Made by a program: the position numbers and the translations under genes. This document shows, piece by piece, positions 19,826-30,688 of a stretch of DNA of 64,000 nucleotides; within the stretch, counting starts at the first letter, position 1, and every line of letters starts with the position of its first letter. The stretch is from contig CAIUTB010000147.1 of assembly GCA_903901975.1 (NCBI GenBank), positions 19,471 through 83,470 of the forward strand, in the 5' to 3' direction. Source of the DNA: an uncultured Bacteroidales bacterium (GTDB lineage Bacteria; Bacteroidota; Bacteroidia; Bacteroidales; Paludibacteraceae). The notes below the pieces were generated by a model. The model saw only the letters and a list, made by a program, of their open reading frames with translations. It did not search any database and was not told where the DNA came from.

Positions 19826-20434
19826 TATAGTACGTTATTAAGTGAATAAGTAATAATTTTTCATACTGATATATTGCATTCAAATTCAGTTGAAATTGTT
19901 GATACAAATATATTGCTATATTATTATTACGTTGATATCCAGCTAATTGTAGTGTTTCAACAACATCTTGTAGTAAATACTATGAAATATTATTTAATGC
20001 TTTATTTATCAATTGAAGCATTTGGAAGTACCTCTGGTGGGTCAAATTGGCTGATAGTAGAAGAAATAATAATTAAAATAGTATAAATGTCATAAAAATT
20101 AATTAATATGAACATTGACTGGAAAATCTATTACATAAATATCTGTCAATATAAGTTTAAATTGACTCTCTTTTAGTGTTTCTGCCTAAATGAAATCATA
20201 ATCAATAAATTCACATTAACCATATATAACATTAAAGCCTACACGGATAACACAAATTAATAATATTGGTTTTATTAGAATGATCGTAAATGGTCTAAAA
20301 TAGGCTTATTAGTGTTAATTGGACGTGGGGACGAAAATATCGATTAAGTTTGTACTACATATTATGACAAATATATTTAATTAAATAGTCGGAATAAGTA
20401 CAGGTTTGAATATATCCTGTTGATATAGTGTGTA
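19826..20434. other. AT-rich gene-free stretch
   Basis: About 600 bases between the divergent 5' end of the secreted protein and the atp operon terminator. The only ORF listed (19874-20086, +) has no recognisable domain or start context. I see no RNA gene, repeat or clear promoter here beyond general AT richness. Confidence 0.5.
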
Positions 20435-20441
20435 TTAAACG

Positions 20442-20476
20442 ACAGAAGGAGTTGCAAAACTTGCAACTCCTTCTGT
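20442..20476 (-). terminator. Terminator of the ATP synthase operon
   Basis: A perfect 16 bp stem ACAGAAGGAGTTGCAA/TTGCAACTCCTTCTGT with a 3-nt loop lies 19 bases downstream of the atpG stop on the minus strand. The T tract after it is short (CGTTTAA). Confidence 0.75.
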
Positions 20477-20494
20477 TAATTGTGTAGATTTTTC

Positions 20495-21361
20495 TTAGTT
20501 TTGACCAAATGAACCGCCTACAATATCTAGTAATTCGTTGGTAATGGCTTGTTGGCGTGATTTGTTATATTGCAGTGAAAGTTCCTGAAGTAAATCGGTA
20601 GCATTGTCGGTGGCCATTTGCATGGCAATGGTTCGTGCGGCATGTTCCGAAGCATTTGAATCAAGCAAAGCGGTATAAATCTTCAAACGAAGCACCATAG
20701 GGACCAATTCCGACAGAATCGTCGGGCGGTCGGGTTCTACAATATAATCGAGTGCCACTGCGCCTTTTACGGGTTTAGAAAGCTGAATGGGCAGAAAAGT
20801 TTCGTTGGTAAGCTTCTGTGTACTTTTACTCACAAAGTGGTGATAAATCAACTCCACCTTATCAATATCCTTATTCAGAAACATCTGAATTAAATCATCC
20901 GATAAGCTCAAACTGGCTGCATAACTTGGTTTGTCTGCCATAGCTTCGAAGTTAGCCTCCTGTTTAAACCCGAGTTTAGTACAAACTTTAGCAATTTTCT
21001 TGCCTACCGGAAAAATCAAAAGATGCTCACGACCTACTGAATGGTATTTTTCAACTGTCTGAACCAATTGTTTGGCAACATTGGTGTTGTAAGCACCACA
21101 CAAGCTTGAGTTGGACGAAAAAACAACTATCGCCACCCGTTTTACTTCGCGGGTTTCGGAAAAAGCAGAAGAGTTGTCTTCTCCTGCACTCAAAAAGTTG
21201 TTCAGCACTCCGTTCAGACCTTGCTCATACGGAAAGAAATTCTCGATGGTCTTTTGCGCTTTACGCAATTTAGCCGAGGACACCATCTTCATAGCCGATG
21301 TAATCTTCTGAGTCGACTTAACCGACTGAATACGTGATTTTATTTCCTTTAATGAAGACAT
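20495..21361 (-). CDS. atpG: ATP synthase F1 gamma subunit
   Basis: Central rotor shaft of F1 that couples c-ring rotation to catalysis. It is 288 residues, the usual length. The N-terminal helix (LKEIKSRIQSVKSTQKITSAMKMVSSAKLRKAQ) and C-terminal helix (SEHAARTIAMQMATDNATDLL with NKSRQQAITNELLDIVGG) that form the coiled-coil axle are both clear. Last gene of the operon; a hairpin terminator follows. The gap to atpA (217 bases) is filled with an AATTTACGATT repeat and a pair of palindromic repeats. Confidence 0.97.
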   Translation of the reverse strand: MSSLKEIKSRIQSVKSTQKITSAMKMVSSAKLRKAQKTIENFFPYEQGLNGVLNNFLSAGEDNSSAFSETREVKRVAIVVFSSNSSLCGAYNTNVAKQLVQTVEKYHSVGREHLLIFPVGKKIAKVCTKLGFKQEANFEAMADKPSYAASLSLSDDLIQMFLNKDIDKVELIYHHFVSKSTQKLTNETFLPIQLSKPVKGAVALDYIVEPDRPTILSELVPMVLRLKIYTALLDSNASEHAARTIAMQMATDNATDLLQELSLQYNKSRQQAITNELLDIVGGSFGQN

Positions 21362-21365
21362 TCTT

Positions 21366-21402
21366 TAATTTACGATTTATTCATTTACGATTTACAATTG
21401 GA
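21366..21402. repeat. AATTTACGATT-family repeat before atpG
   Basis: AATTTACGATTTATTCATTTACGATTTACAATT lies directly upstream of the atpG start and occupies its translation initiation region. Confidence 0.8.
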
Positions 21403-21426
21403 AAACGTAAAATAACAAAATAACCT

Positions 21427-21567
21427 GCCCCAAGCCCCTAAAGGGGATGTAAAATTACCTCGTCTCTTTATCTGGTTAATTAAATACATTTATTCCCGCA
21501 AACCACTCTTTAAGTCCCCTTCAGGGGAACCAACGGTCAGCGACCGAAGGGAGATAATTAGGGGCAG
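21427..21567. repeat. Inverted palindrome pair between atpA and atpG
   Basis: The first copy (CCCCAAGCCCCTAAAGGGG, 21427-21446) and the inverted second copy (AAGTCCCCTTCAGGGGAACC, ending ATTAGGGGCAG at 21565) enclose an AT-rich spacer. The second copy carries an extra CAACGGTCAGCGACCGAAGG insertion between its two G runs. Confidence 0.8.
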
Positions 21568-21578
21568 TTTACTACCAA

Positions 21579-23171
21579 CTATTTACTAACCGCAAGTCTT
21601 TTAGCAACCTCAGCAGCTACTTTTTCTATAATTCCGGTTACCTCGTCGTTGATAGTTCCTTTTTTGAGAACATCCAATACGTTGGCCTGATGCGACAATT
21701 CGAGTACCATCAGGAATTCTTTCTGGAAATCCTGAACTTTGTTTAATGGAACTGATGACAGCAATCCGTTTGTACCGCAATAAAGCACTGCTACCTGTTT
21801 TTCAACAGTCATTGGTTCGTGCAATGCCTGAACCAACAGACGCGTGTTCTTTTGTCCTTTATCAATAGTCATAGCTGTTACCGCATCCATATCGCCACCA
21901 AATTTGGTAAACGCTTCCAGTTCGCGGAACTGTGCCTGATCCATTTTCAATGTTCCGGCCACTTTTTTCATGGCTTTAATCTGTGCGTTACCACCCACAC
22001 GCGAAACCGAGATACCCACGTTGATAGCCGGACGGTTACCCTGATTGAACAAGTCGGTGTCAAGGAAAATCTGACCGTCTGTAATCGAAATTACGTTGGT
22101 AGGAATATAAGCTGATACGTCACCGGCCTGAGTTTCGATAATTGGTAATGCAGTCAACGAACCGCCACCGATTACTTTTCCTACCAAACTTGGAGGTAAA
22201 TCATTCATTTGCTCAGCCACTTCCTGTTGTGTAATCACACGGGCAGCTCTTTCGAGAAGGCGAGAGTGCAGATAGAAAATATCGCCGGGATAAGCTTCAC
22301 GACCTGAAGGACGACGAAGAATCAGCGAAACTTCGCGGTAAGCCACAGCTTGTTTCGACAAATCATCGTAAACAACCAAAGCATGACGACCGGTGTCGCG
22401 GAAAAATTCGCCGATAGATGCTCCGGCAAATGGAGCGTAATATTGTAAAGCAGCTGGATCGGAAGCGGTCGACGAAACAATAACCGTATATTCCATTGCT
22501 CCGTGCTCCATCAGGGTGTTGTAAATAGCAGCCACAGTAGAACCTTTCTGACCAATAGCCACATATATACAATAAACAGGATCACCTGCGTCAAAATTTA
22601 CTCTTTGATTAATAATAGTATCAATCGCCACACTGGTTTTTCCGGTCTGACGGTCGCCGATAATCAACTCACGTTGTCCACGTCCGATAGGAATCATAGC
22701 GTCAACAGCTTTCAAACCTGTCTGTAAGGGTTGATTTACGGGTTGTCTGTAAATTACTCCTGGAGCTTTGCGTTCCAACGGCATTTCAAGCATCTCGCCG
22801 CTGATTTTACCTTTTCCATCCAGCGGTTCGCCAAGTGGATTGATAACGCGTCCGAGCATTCCTTCGCCAACGTTGATAGAAGCCACACGGTTGGTACGTT
22901 TCACGGTGTAACCTTCCTTAATCAGGTTGGTCGGTCCAAGTAAAACTGCCCCTACATTATCTTCTTCGAGGTTCATTACGATGGCTTTGATACCGTTCTC
23001 AAACTCGAGCAGTTCATTCGCTTCTGCATTGCGAAGTCCATAAATACGAACCACACCATCGCTAACCTGCAGCACAGTACCTACTTCGTCAAACTGAACG
23101 CTGGTATCAATTCCCTGGAGTTGCATCCGAAGTATTTCGGATACTTCGCTCACCTTAATATTATCAGACAT
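21579..23171 (-). CDS. atpA: ATP synthase F1 alpha subunit
   Basis: Non-catalytic nucleotide-binding subunit of the F1 hexamer; 530 residues. The P-loop GDRQTGKT is at about 172-179, preceded by the beta-barrel domain ([17 protein letters not shown]). [20 protein letters not shown] lies past the nucleotide domain, and the alpha-type C-terminal helical domain follows. The start at [10 protein letters not shown] follows an AATTTACGATT repeat. All alpha hallmarks are intact. Confidence 0.98.
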   Translation of the reverse strand: MSDNIKVSEVSEILRMQLQGIDTSVQFDEVGTVLQVSDGVVRIYGLRNAEANELLEFENGIKAIVMNLEEDNVGAVLLGPTNLIKEGYTVKRTNRVASINVGEGMLGRVINPLGEPLDGKGKISGEMLEMPLERKAPGVIYRQPVNQPLQTGLKAVDAMIPIGRGQRELIIGDRQTGKTSVAIDTIINQRVNFDAGDPVYCIYVAIGQKGSTVAAIYNTLMEHGAMEYTVIVSSTASDPAALQYYAPFAGASIGEFFRDTGRHALVVYDDLSKQAVAYREVSLILRRPSGREAYPGDIFYLHSRLLERAARVITQQEVAEQMNDLPPSLVGKVIGGGSLTALPIIETQAGDVSAYIPTNVISITDGQIFLDTDLFNQGNRPAINVGISVSRVGGNAQIKAMKKVAGTLKMDQAQFRELEAFTKFGGDMDAVTAMTIDKGQKNTRLLVQALHEPMTVEKQVAVLYCGTNGLLSSVPLNKVQDFQKEFLMVLELSHQANVLDVLKKGTINDEVTGIIEKVAAEVAKRLAVSK

Positions 23172-23176
23172 CTTTT

Positions 23177-23279
23177 ATTAATTTACAATTTATTAATTTA
23201 CGATTTACAATTGCTTTCTGAAACATTGCACAATTTATTTTTCAATCGTAAATTGTACATCTTTCAATCGTAAATTCGT
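23177..23279. repeat. Two AATTTACGATT-family repeats between atpH and atpA
   Basis: 23177-23212 reads ATTAATTTACAATTTATTAATTTACGATTTACAATT. 23243-23279 carries the inverted form twice (CAATCGTAAATT). Together they form an inverted arrangement that fills the atpH-atpA gap. Confidence 0.78.
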
Positions 23280-23833
23280 TAAACGGTTTTTTTGTTTTTC
23301 TCAATGTATTCCTGTCGAATGCGTCGGAGCTGACCGGAAACGCTGGCATCCCAACGCACAAAGTCCACTTCGAATAAAAAGCCACCCAAAATTTCAGGGT
23401 CAACCAGCTTTTCTATTTCAATGGTTCCGCTAGTGGTGTTTTCAACCAAAGCTTTTAATCGTTTTTCTGTTTCAGCATTCACCGGCGTAGCGGTTGTAAG
23501 CTTGCCAAAATGAATGTTTTGTTGCTTGCGGTATAAATCGGTGAACTTCAGTGCAATTTCGTGCAAATGCTTTTCACGGTTATTTTCCATAATCAAATCC
23601 AGAAAACGTTCGAACGAATTACTGACTTTTCCACCGGCAGCCAACAGAATGATTTTCCGCTTTTCGGCATTTGCCAACACGGGATTGTCAAGCACAGTCC
23701 GCAATTCGTTGAATTGGAAATAGCTTTTAATCACTGATTTCGTTTCTACATAGACGCGATCCTGCTCTTTGCTCACATTAGCAAAATCAAGCAGTGCCTT
23801 GGCGTAACGAACCGGTATGAGTCCTGTATTCAT
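23279..23833 (-). CDS. atpH: ATP synthase F1 delta subunit
   Basis: Peripheral stalk subunit joining the top of F1 to the b subunits. It is 184 residues, the family length. The N-terminal helical bundle (IPVRYAKALLDFANVSKEQ) and the conserved C-terminal segment (VDPEILGGFLFEVDFVRWDASVSGQLRRI) fit the OSCP/delta family. It lies between atpF and atpA in the conserved order. Confidence 0.95.
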   Translation of the reverse strand: MNTGLIPVRYAKALLDFANVSKEQDRVYVETKSVIKSYFQFNELRTVLDNPVLANAEKRKIILLAAGGKVSNSFERFLDLIMENNREKHLHEIALKFTDLYRKQQNIHFGKLTTATPVNAETEKRLKALVENTTSGTIEIEKLVDPEILGGFLFEVDFVRWDASVSGQLRRIRQEYIEKNKKTV

Positions 23834-23866
23834 TTACAATTTATTCATTTACAATTTACGATTGGA
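23831..23866. repeat. AATTTACGATT-family repeat before atpH
   Basis: CATTTACAATTTATTCATTTACAATTTACGATTGG overlaps the atpH start codon region on the minus strand. Confidence 0.78.
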
Positions 23867-23952
23867 AGAACCAATCTACAATTCAACCAGTTAACTCGCT
23901 CGGCTCTGCCGCTTGGCTCGCCAAGAATTAACCAGTTAACCAATCAACTAAC

Positions 23953-24453
23953 TTACGATTTAGAGATATTAATCTCGTCGAGCAGGCGGTTTATCATTCC
24001 CATCTGTTCGTCTTTTTTATCCAATTGTCCACGAATTACTTTTTCAGCAATATCCACTGATAATTCAGCAACCTGGCGGCGAATGTCACGAATAGCATCT
24101 TCTTTTTCAATCAGAATTTGCTTGCGGGCTTCTTCCACTAACTTAGCAGCTTCGATTCCGGCCTTTTCTTTGGCATCTTTTACCAATTGGTCACGCATCT
24201 GAGCAGCTTCGTTCATTATCTTCACCTGTTCTTTGCGGGCATTATCCACAATGGTTTCGCCCTGCGCTTTCACCACTGCCATTTGCTCATACGTTTGTTT
24301 GGCAATAAGCAAGGACTCGTCGATATAGGTTTTACGGCTTTCCACCATTTTGATAATAACGGGGAAACCAAACTTCGTCAGAATAAATACAACTATTCCA
24401 AACGAAATTAACATCCAGAAAAGTAATCCGGATTCAGGCAATAATAAAGCCAT
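23953..24453 (-). CDS. atpF: ATP synthase F0 b subunit
   Basis: Peripheral stalk of F0; 166 residues. One N-terminal membrane helix (GLLFWMLISFGIVVFILTKFGFPVI) is followed by a long charged coiled coil with many Lys/Glu/Ala (AKEKAGIEAAKLVEEARKQILIEKEDAIRDI), typical of subunit b. A single b gene is present, so a homodimer is expected. The upstream gap holds a palindromic repeat copy near 24499. Confidence 0.96.
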   Translation of the reverse strand: MALLLPESGLLFWMLISFGIVVFILTKFGFPVIIKMVESRKTYIDESLLIAKQTYEQMAVVKAQGETIVDNARKEQVKIMNEAAQMRDQLVKDAKEKAGIEAAKLVEEARKQILIEKEDAIRDIRRQVAELSVDIAEKVIRGQLDKKDEQMGMINRLLDEINISKS

Positions 24454-24498
24454 AACTCTTTAATTAATAATTCACAATTAATAATGCATAATTCGCCA

Positions 24499-24527
24499 AG
24501 TCCCCCTTGGGGGATTTAGGGGCTGCC
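24499..24527. repeat. Palindromic repeat copy between atpE and atpF
   Basis: AAGTCCCCCTTGGGGGATTTAGGGGCTGCC, a single copy of the CCCCTAAAGGGG family, abuts the atpE stop codon. Confidence 0.75.
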
Positions 24528-24530
24528 TGA

Positions 24531-24791
24531 TTACAGAATAAATCCGCAAACAACGATAGCAAACAAAGCTACAGCATCAACAAGAGCAGCAGCAATAATC
24601 ATGGCCATACGAATATCACCACCGGCTTCCGGTTGGCGTGCGATTCCGTCCATAGCTGAACCACCGATACGACCAATACCCATACCTGCACCAATTGCAG
24701 CAAGACCTGCGCCTAAACCTGCACCTAATTTAGCTAAACCTGCACCAGCACCTGCGGCAGCGGCAGCTTGTAATAAAATTGACATTAACAT
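24531..24791 (-). CDS. atpE: ATP synthase F0 c subunit
   Basis: Proteolipid that forms the rotor ring. I choose ATG 24791 (MLMSILLQ) or 24785 (MSILLQ). The track's upstream TTG start would only add MEPLINRKV, part of it encoded at the edge of a palindromic repeat. Two membrane hairpin helices are seen: a Gly/Ala-rich first helix (GLAKLGAGLGAGLAAIGAGMGIG), a loop ARQPEAG, and a second helix AALVDAVALFAIVVC holding the ion-binding Asp. No Gln/Glu sodium ligand is evident in helix 1, so proton coupling is the simpler inference. Confidence 0.95.
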   Translation of the reverse strand: MLMSILLQAAAAAGAGAGLAKLGAGLGAGLAAIGAGMGIGRIGGSAMDGIARQPEAGGDIRMAMIIAAALVDAVALFAIVVCGFIL

Positions 24792-24814
24792 AACTTTTCT
24801 GTTTATTAATGGCT

Positions 24815-24919
24815 CCAAACCCCTAAAGGGGCTTAAAAACCAAGTTTATAATTTAATTTTTATCTATATCTATTTTTATAATTTCAAAAACAAGTCCCCT
24901 TTAGGGGATTTAGGGGCCA
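24815..24919. repeat. Inverted palindrome pair between atpB and atpE
   Basis: AAACCCCTAAAGGGGCTTAA (24818-24835) and the inverted AAGTCCCCTTTAGGGGATTT...AGGGG (24892-24916) flank an AT-rich spacer of about 57 bases between the two genes. Confidence 0.82.
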
Positions 24920-24922
24920 CTT

Positions 24923-26002
24923 TCAATGTTTATGATGTGGCTCAACGCGTGCCAATCCGATAAATACGGCTGATAACATGGTAAAAATATAGGCCTGAAT
25001 GTAGGCAACCAGCAATTCTACAAATCCGATAAACACGCTGAAGAAAATGGAAACTCCGGTCATACTTGCATTCATTCCCACTCCTAACTTCACGGTTACA
25101 AACACCAGACAGGTAAGCCCCAATACAATGGAGTGACCAGCCAAAATATTGGCAAAAAGTCGGATCATTAATGCGAAAGGTTTTGTAAAAATTCCCACCA
25201 GTTCGATGATTGGCAACATGGGCGGCACTTTCAACCACAGCGGTACATCCGGCCAGAAAATTTCTTTCCAGTATTCTTTAGAACCTCCGATATTTACAAT
25301 CAGAAATGTGATAACAGCCAGCACCAAAGTAATGGCTATATTTCCTGTTACATTTGCACCTCCGGGGAAAATCGGAATTAATCCTAAAATGTTGTTTGTA
25401 AAAACAAAGAAGAAAACCGTCAGCAGATAAGGTGCATATTTTTCATAACCCTTACCAATACAAGGTTTAATCACATCGTCGTTGATGTTCATTATAAACA
25501 TTTCCATCACACCTGCAAAGCCGGATTTGGATTGCAACGGGTTCTTTTTGTACGAACGTGCCACATACATTATGCAGACAATCATCAGAATGCTGCTGAA
25601 CAACAGCGCAAAAACGTTTTTGGTAATCGAAATATCGAACGGACGAATTTCTTCGTCTGCCGCATTTTTCTCAACAATCTTACCTTTATATTTTCCTTCT
25701 TCAGGAATGGAGAATCCTTCGTACGAAGGAGATTCGTGGAAAACCGACGACAGAAACACATGCCAGCCACTGATTTTGCTGTAAAGAATTACCGGAAGCG
25801 GAATAGAAATTTCATGCTCACCCACTTTGGTGATATGCCAAACATACGAGTCGGAAACATGTTCCAAAATAAATGCACGAACATCCAATTGTTTTTCCTT
25901 CTGTTCCTCTTTTTTCTGCTCAGGCTCATTGGCATAAGCCCCTGCAACCGGAATTAAAACGGCAAGGAGTACAAAAAGTAATATTTTATGTAAACGATTC
26001 AT
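24923..26002 (-). CDS. atpB: ATP synthase F0 a subunit with periplasmic N-terminal extension
   Basis: Stator subunit that forms the proton half-channels; 359 residues, longer than the E. coli protein (271). The extra N-terminus has a signal-peptide-like start (LHKILLFVLLAVLIPVAGAYA) and then a Lys/Glu-rich linker and a domain of about 130 residues before the membrane part. The essential arginine lies in KPFALMIRLFANILAGH. Such extended a subunits are usual in Bacteroidota. The stop lies next to a palindromic repeat. Confidence 0.94.
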   Translation of the reverse strand: MNRLHKILLFVLLAVLIPVAGAYANEPEQKKEEQKEKQLDVRAFILEHVSDSYVWHITKVGEHEISIPLPVILYSKISGWHVFLSSVFHESPSYEGFSIPEEGKYKGKIVEKNAADEEIRPFDISITKNVFALLFSSILMIVCIMYVARSYKKNPLQSKSGFAGVMEMFIMNINDDVIKPCIGKGYEKYAPYLLTVFFFVFTNNILGLIPIFPGGANVTGNIAITLVLAVITFLIVNIGGSKEYWKEIFWPDVPLWLKVPPMLPIIELVGIFTKPFALMIRLFANILAGHSIVLGLTCLVFVTVKLGVGMNASMTGVSIFFSVFIGFVELLVAYIQAYIFTMLSAVFIGLARVEPHHKH

Positions 26003-26398
26003 TTACTCTTCTTTTTTGATTTGTTTCTCGATAGAATAAAAAATATAGGTTTCCAACCCGATATATACAGCGTAATAGGATGCAAATACGAATCCAAATA
26101 ACCGGATATCTTTACGTACTATAAAATAAAAAGCCAGCATATATGCCATTGCCATCACCAGTTTTGCCAGTTTCAGCACCATGTAAACATTCACCAGTTT
26201 TTTGGCTTCAATCTTGTAATTTTTGACCAGAATCAGTATCGTCGAAATACCTAACAGAAAGAAAACAGCCGGAATATAGGGATACCATGTGAATATTTCA
26301 GTCGGATACAGGCTTTTGAGTATTCCCCAACCGGTCCAGCCAATAAGTAGCATGGCCAACGCAAATAAACTCAACAACCTATTCGATACTTTCTGCAT
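26003..26398 (-). CDS. Small membrane protein in the atp operon (atpI-like position)
   Basis: A 131-residue protein when started at MQKVSNRLLS (26398). The longer frame in the track would overlap atpC. I see four hydrophobic helices (RLLSLFALAMLLIGWTGWG; YPYIPAVFFLLGISTILIL; LAKLVMAMAYMLAFYFIV; FGFVFASYYAVYIGLETYIFY) and a basic C-terminus. It sits where other phyla carry atpI, an assembly helper for the c-ring, but I see no clear sequence match to AtpI. Its start lies 5 bases past the atpC stop and its end abuts atpB. Confidence 0.7.
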   Translation of the reverse strand: MQKVSNRLLSLFALAMLLIGWTGWGILKSLYPTEIFTWYPYIPAVFFLLGISTILILVKNYKIEAKKLVNVYMVLKLAKLVMAMAYMLAFYFIVRKDIRLFGFVFASYYAVYIGLETYIFYSIEKQIKKEE

Positions 26399-26402
26399 AT
26401 TC

Positions 26403-26642
26403 TTAAACAGATTCGATACAAACCGTAACCGTATTATTGCTGACTTCAGCAAAACCACCCTCCACAATCAGTTCTGTTTCAATTTTATCAGCAGTGTAGC
26501 TCACTTTTCCTTTCGTCAAAGAAGAAATAAGCGGTGCATGATTTTCCCACACCGTAAAAAGCCCACTCGTTCCGGGCAAAGTTACCGAAGTAACATCACC
26601 TGAAAAATAAATTTGTTCTGGAGTGATTATTTCTAATTTCAT
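26403..26642 (-). CDS. atpC: ATP synthase F1 epsilon subunit, short form
   Basis: A 79-residue protein containing only the N-terminal beta-sandwich (LEIITPEQIYFSGDVTSVTLPGTSGLFTVWENHAPL). The C-terminal helical hairpin that inhibits ATP hydrolysis in other bacteria is absent. This short form is normal for the phylum rather than a truncation here, because the reading frame ends in a complete strand (VSNNTVTVCIESV). It lies between atpD and the small membrane protein. Confidence 0.92.
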   Translation of the reverse strand: MKLEIITPEQIYFSGDVTSVTLPGTSGLFTVWENHAPLISSLTKGKVSYTADKIETELIVEGGFAEVSNNTVTVCIESV

Positions 26643-26648
26643 AATTCT

Positions 26649-26674
26649 TAAGTCCCCTTTATGGGATTAGGGGT
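26649..26674. repeat. Palindromic repeat copy between atpC and atpD
   Basis: AAGTCCCCTTTATGGGATTAGGGGTC, a slightly decayed single copy, fills the 32-base gap. Confidence 0.75.
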
Positions 26675-28228
<1,554 letters not shown>

Positions 28229-28249
28229 TTATTTTGTCAAAAACAGACG

Positions 28250-28257
28250 CAAAAGTA
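28250..28257 (-). promoter_or_regulatory. -7 box of the ATP synthase operon
   Basis: Plus CAAAAGTA is TACTTTTG on the minus strand, matching TAnnTTTG, 55 bases before the atpD start. No convincing -33 TTTG at the usual spacing. Confidence 0.5.
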
Positions 28258-28333
28258 CACAAAAAGTTTCATTTTGAAAAAGTTTTAGGCGTTTAATTTC
28301 TGAAAACAATTACAATATTGTTTTCATTGAATT

Positions 28334-29614
28334 TTAATGTGAACTATATTCAATCGCCATATAAGTAACAGCTCCTGCAATATAACCCAATAAGGCCAAC
28401 CAGCTGATTTTCTTCAGATACCAGAAAAAATTAATCTTTTCCATGCCCATGGCAGCCACTCCGGCAGCCGAACCAATAATCAAAATACTGCCTCCTGTTC
28501 CGGCACAATAGGCTAGAAATTCCCAGATATAACTATCTATTGGATATTGAACCATGTTGTACATTCCTTGTGTCGCAGCAACTAACGGAACATTGTCAAT
28601 TATAGCCGAAGATAAGCCAATAGTCATAACAATGACGCTCAGGTTTCCAATAGAATCAGTCAACCATTTTGCCATGAAAATCAAAACTCCGGCTGATTCA
28701 AGTGTTGCAATGGCCAATAAAATCCCGAGAAAAAATAGGATACTTGAAATATCTATTTTATGAAGAGCGCTGACAAGTGTGAGATGTTTTTTCTTTTCCA
28801 AGTCGCGTTTACCGTGCATAAGTTCAGTCACAAGCCACATAAAACCCAGACTGAAAAGCATTCCCATAAAGGGCGGAAGGTGGGTGATAGTTTTAAATAC
28901 CGGAACAAAACCTAGGGAAAGAATTCCCATAATAAGAATTACTTTCTGCTGTTGACGTGTGTGTTGCTTTTCTATGAAATAGGTTGAAACCGCAGCCCGT
29001 TCAATCTTTCCTCTTAGTTGAAAAGAAATTACGACCAACGGAACGAGCAAACAAACCAGACTTGGAATAAAAAGCTTCAACATTATATTGGCGGCAGAAA
29101 TTTGTCCGCCAATCCACAACATAGTGGTGGTCACATCGCCAATCGGTGTCCAGGCACCACCGGCATTGGCAGCAATAATTACAATACCCACAAAAAGCAT
29201 TCGGTCATCGTCTTTGCGGATTAGTTTTCGGAGCAATGATACCATGACGATGGTAGTGGTCAGGTTGTCGAGAATGGCGGAAAGGAAGAAGGTGATAAAA
29301 CTGATTATCCAGATTAACCTTCGCTTGTTGGTGTGTCTGATAAGCTCGGTAATAATTTCGAAACCATCGTGAGCATCAATTAACTCTACAATAGTCATTG
29401 CACCTAACAAGAAAAAAAGAATACCAGAAATATTACCCAAATGAGAAAGAAGTTGTTCGTTGACCAAGGATTTATCTGCCGAGGCAATTATGTAAACTGC
29501 CCACATAAGCACTCCAATTAATAAAGCCGAAGCGGTTTTATTGATTTTGAGTCTATGCTCAAGTATAATGGCAGCATAGCCCAGAACGAAAATAAGAACT
29601 AGAATAATAATCAC
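28334..29614 (-). CDS. nhaD: NhaD-type sodium/proton antiporter
   Basis: Inner-membrane antiporter that exchanges Na+ for H+; 426 residues with about 11-12 hydrophobic segments. ILDNLTTTIVMVSLLRKLI and AANAGGAWTPIGDVTTTMLW are typical of the ArsB/NhaD ion transporter superfamily, and SAIIDNVPLVAATQGMY supplies the matching second half of the inverted repeat. It stands between the trp operon and the atp operon on the same strand, probably as a separate unit. A link to ion balance around the ATP synthase is inference only. Confidence 0.88.
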   Translation of the reverse strand: MIIILVLIFVLGYAAIILEHRLKINKTASALLIGVLMWAVYIIASADKSLVNEQLLSHLGNISGILFFLLGAMTIVELIDAHDGFEIITELIRHTNKRRLIWIISFITFFLSAILDNLTTTIVMVSLLRKLIRKDDDRMLFVGIVIIAANAGGAWTPIGDVTTTMLWIGGQISAANIMLKLFIPSLVCLLVPLVVISFQLRGKIERAAVSTYFIEKQHTRQQQKVILIMGILSLGFVPVFKTITHLPPFMGMLFSLGFMWLVTELMHGKRDLEKKKHLTLVSALHKIDISSILFFLGILLAIATLESAGVLIFMAKWLTDSIGNLSVIVMTIGLSSAIIDNVPLVAATQGMYNMVQYPIDSYIWEFLAYCAGTGGSILIIGSAAGVAAMGMEKINFFWYLKKISWLALLGYIAGAVTYMAIEYSSH

Positions 29615-29686
29615 TTTTCAATAATATTTAAAACATCAATCAATTAAATGCAAATAGAATATAGTCTGATTTGATAAAAAGTCTGA

Positions 29687-30682
29687 TTAGTTATATTTTT
29701 CCAAAAACTTACCAAATGCTTTCTTTGCCTGTCCGCTTTCGAGTGATTCGGCTGATTCTGCTTTGCATTGTTCAAGTGGTTTATATGAACTACGTGTTTG
29801 AATAGCAAAAGCTGAGTTGATTATCACCGCATTTCGTTGCGCTTCGGTGGCTTTATTATCCAGTACGTTCATAAATATCCGAGCCGCTTCGTCTACCGTA
29901 TTTCCACCCCAAAGTTCCTCTTGTTTAAGTGTTTTAAAGCCTAATTGTTCAGGTGTATAAATGAATTCACCATTATTATTCATCACTTTACAAGAATCAG
30001 TCAACGATATTTCATCATACCCATCCAACGAATGCACAATAGAATACTGACAACCCAAATTCTGATAAATATAATTGTAAAGACGCATCATTTTGAGGCT
30101 ATAAACACCTAAACATTGATATTGAGGTTTCACTGGACTAATAAGTGGTCCGAGTACATTAAAAAACGTACGAACGCCTAACCCTTTACGCACAGGAGCT
30201 ACGTTTTTCATGGCTGGATTGAAAAGTGGAGCATGCAAATAAGCAAAACCGGAATCTTCTAACGAATGTTTAATTACGTCAATATCAGTTGTAAATTTGG
30301 CACCGTAATACTCCAATACATTCGATGAACCGCTTACCGAAGTAGCTCCGTAATTACCGTGCTTAGCCACTTTATAACCGGCACCCGCCACAGCAAAACA
30401 GCTACAAGTGGAGATATTGAATGTATTTTTCCCATCACCGCCCGTGCCTACAATATCAAGCGCATCAAATTCCGATAAATCCATCGGGATAGCCAAATCT
30501 AACAACGCATTGCGAAAGCCAATGACCTCGTCGAGTTCTATACTGCGCATCAGATATACTGAAATAAATGCAGCAATCTGTGCATCGTTGTATTTTCCGG
30601 CAGCAATATTGGTCATCACTTCAGCGGCTTCCTGACGTGTAAGCGATTGATGATTAAACAGTTGATTAAGTATTTGTTTCAT
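29687..30682 (-). CDS. trpD: Anthranilate phosphoribosyltransferase
   Basis: Joins anthranilate to PRPP, the second committed step to tryptophan. It is 331 residues. The PRPP-binding motif GTGGDGKNTFNISTCSCF and the following VAKHGNYGATSVSGSSNVLE are clear. It is the last trp gene here: nhaD follows in the same direction, and trpC, trpF and trpA do not appear in the window. The 110-base gap to trpG is a palindrome pair. Confidence 0.96.
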   Translation of the reverse strand: MKQILNQLFNHQSLTRQEAAEVMTNIAAGKYNDAQIAAFISVYLMRSIELDEVIGFRNALLDLAIPMDLSEFDALDIVGTGGDGKNTFNISTCSCFAVAGAGYKVAKHGNYGATSVSGSSNVLEYYGAKFTTDIDVIKHSLEDSGFAYLHAPLFNPAMKNVAPVRKGLGVRTFFNVLGPLISPVKPQYQCLGVYSLKMMRLYNYIYQNLGCQYSIVHSLDGYDEISLTDSCKVMNNNGEFIYTPEQLGFKTLKQEELWGGNTVDEAARIFMNVLDNKATEAQRNAVIINSAFAIQTRSSYKPLEQCKAESAESLESGQAKKAFGKFLEKYN

Positions 30683-30688
30683 AAATCT

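Noticed and set aside
19874-20086. 70-residue plus-strand ORF in the gap before the atp operon
   Set aside because: Composition follows AT richness, no recognisable domain, no promoter box at a good distance.
26398-26467. Upstream start of the small atp membrane protein as given in the track
   Set aside because: It would overlap atpC by about 65 bases and adds a non-membrane, arginine-rich stretch that is an atpC shadow; the ATG at 26398 is better.
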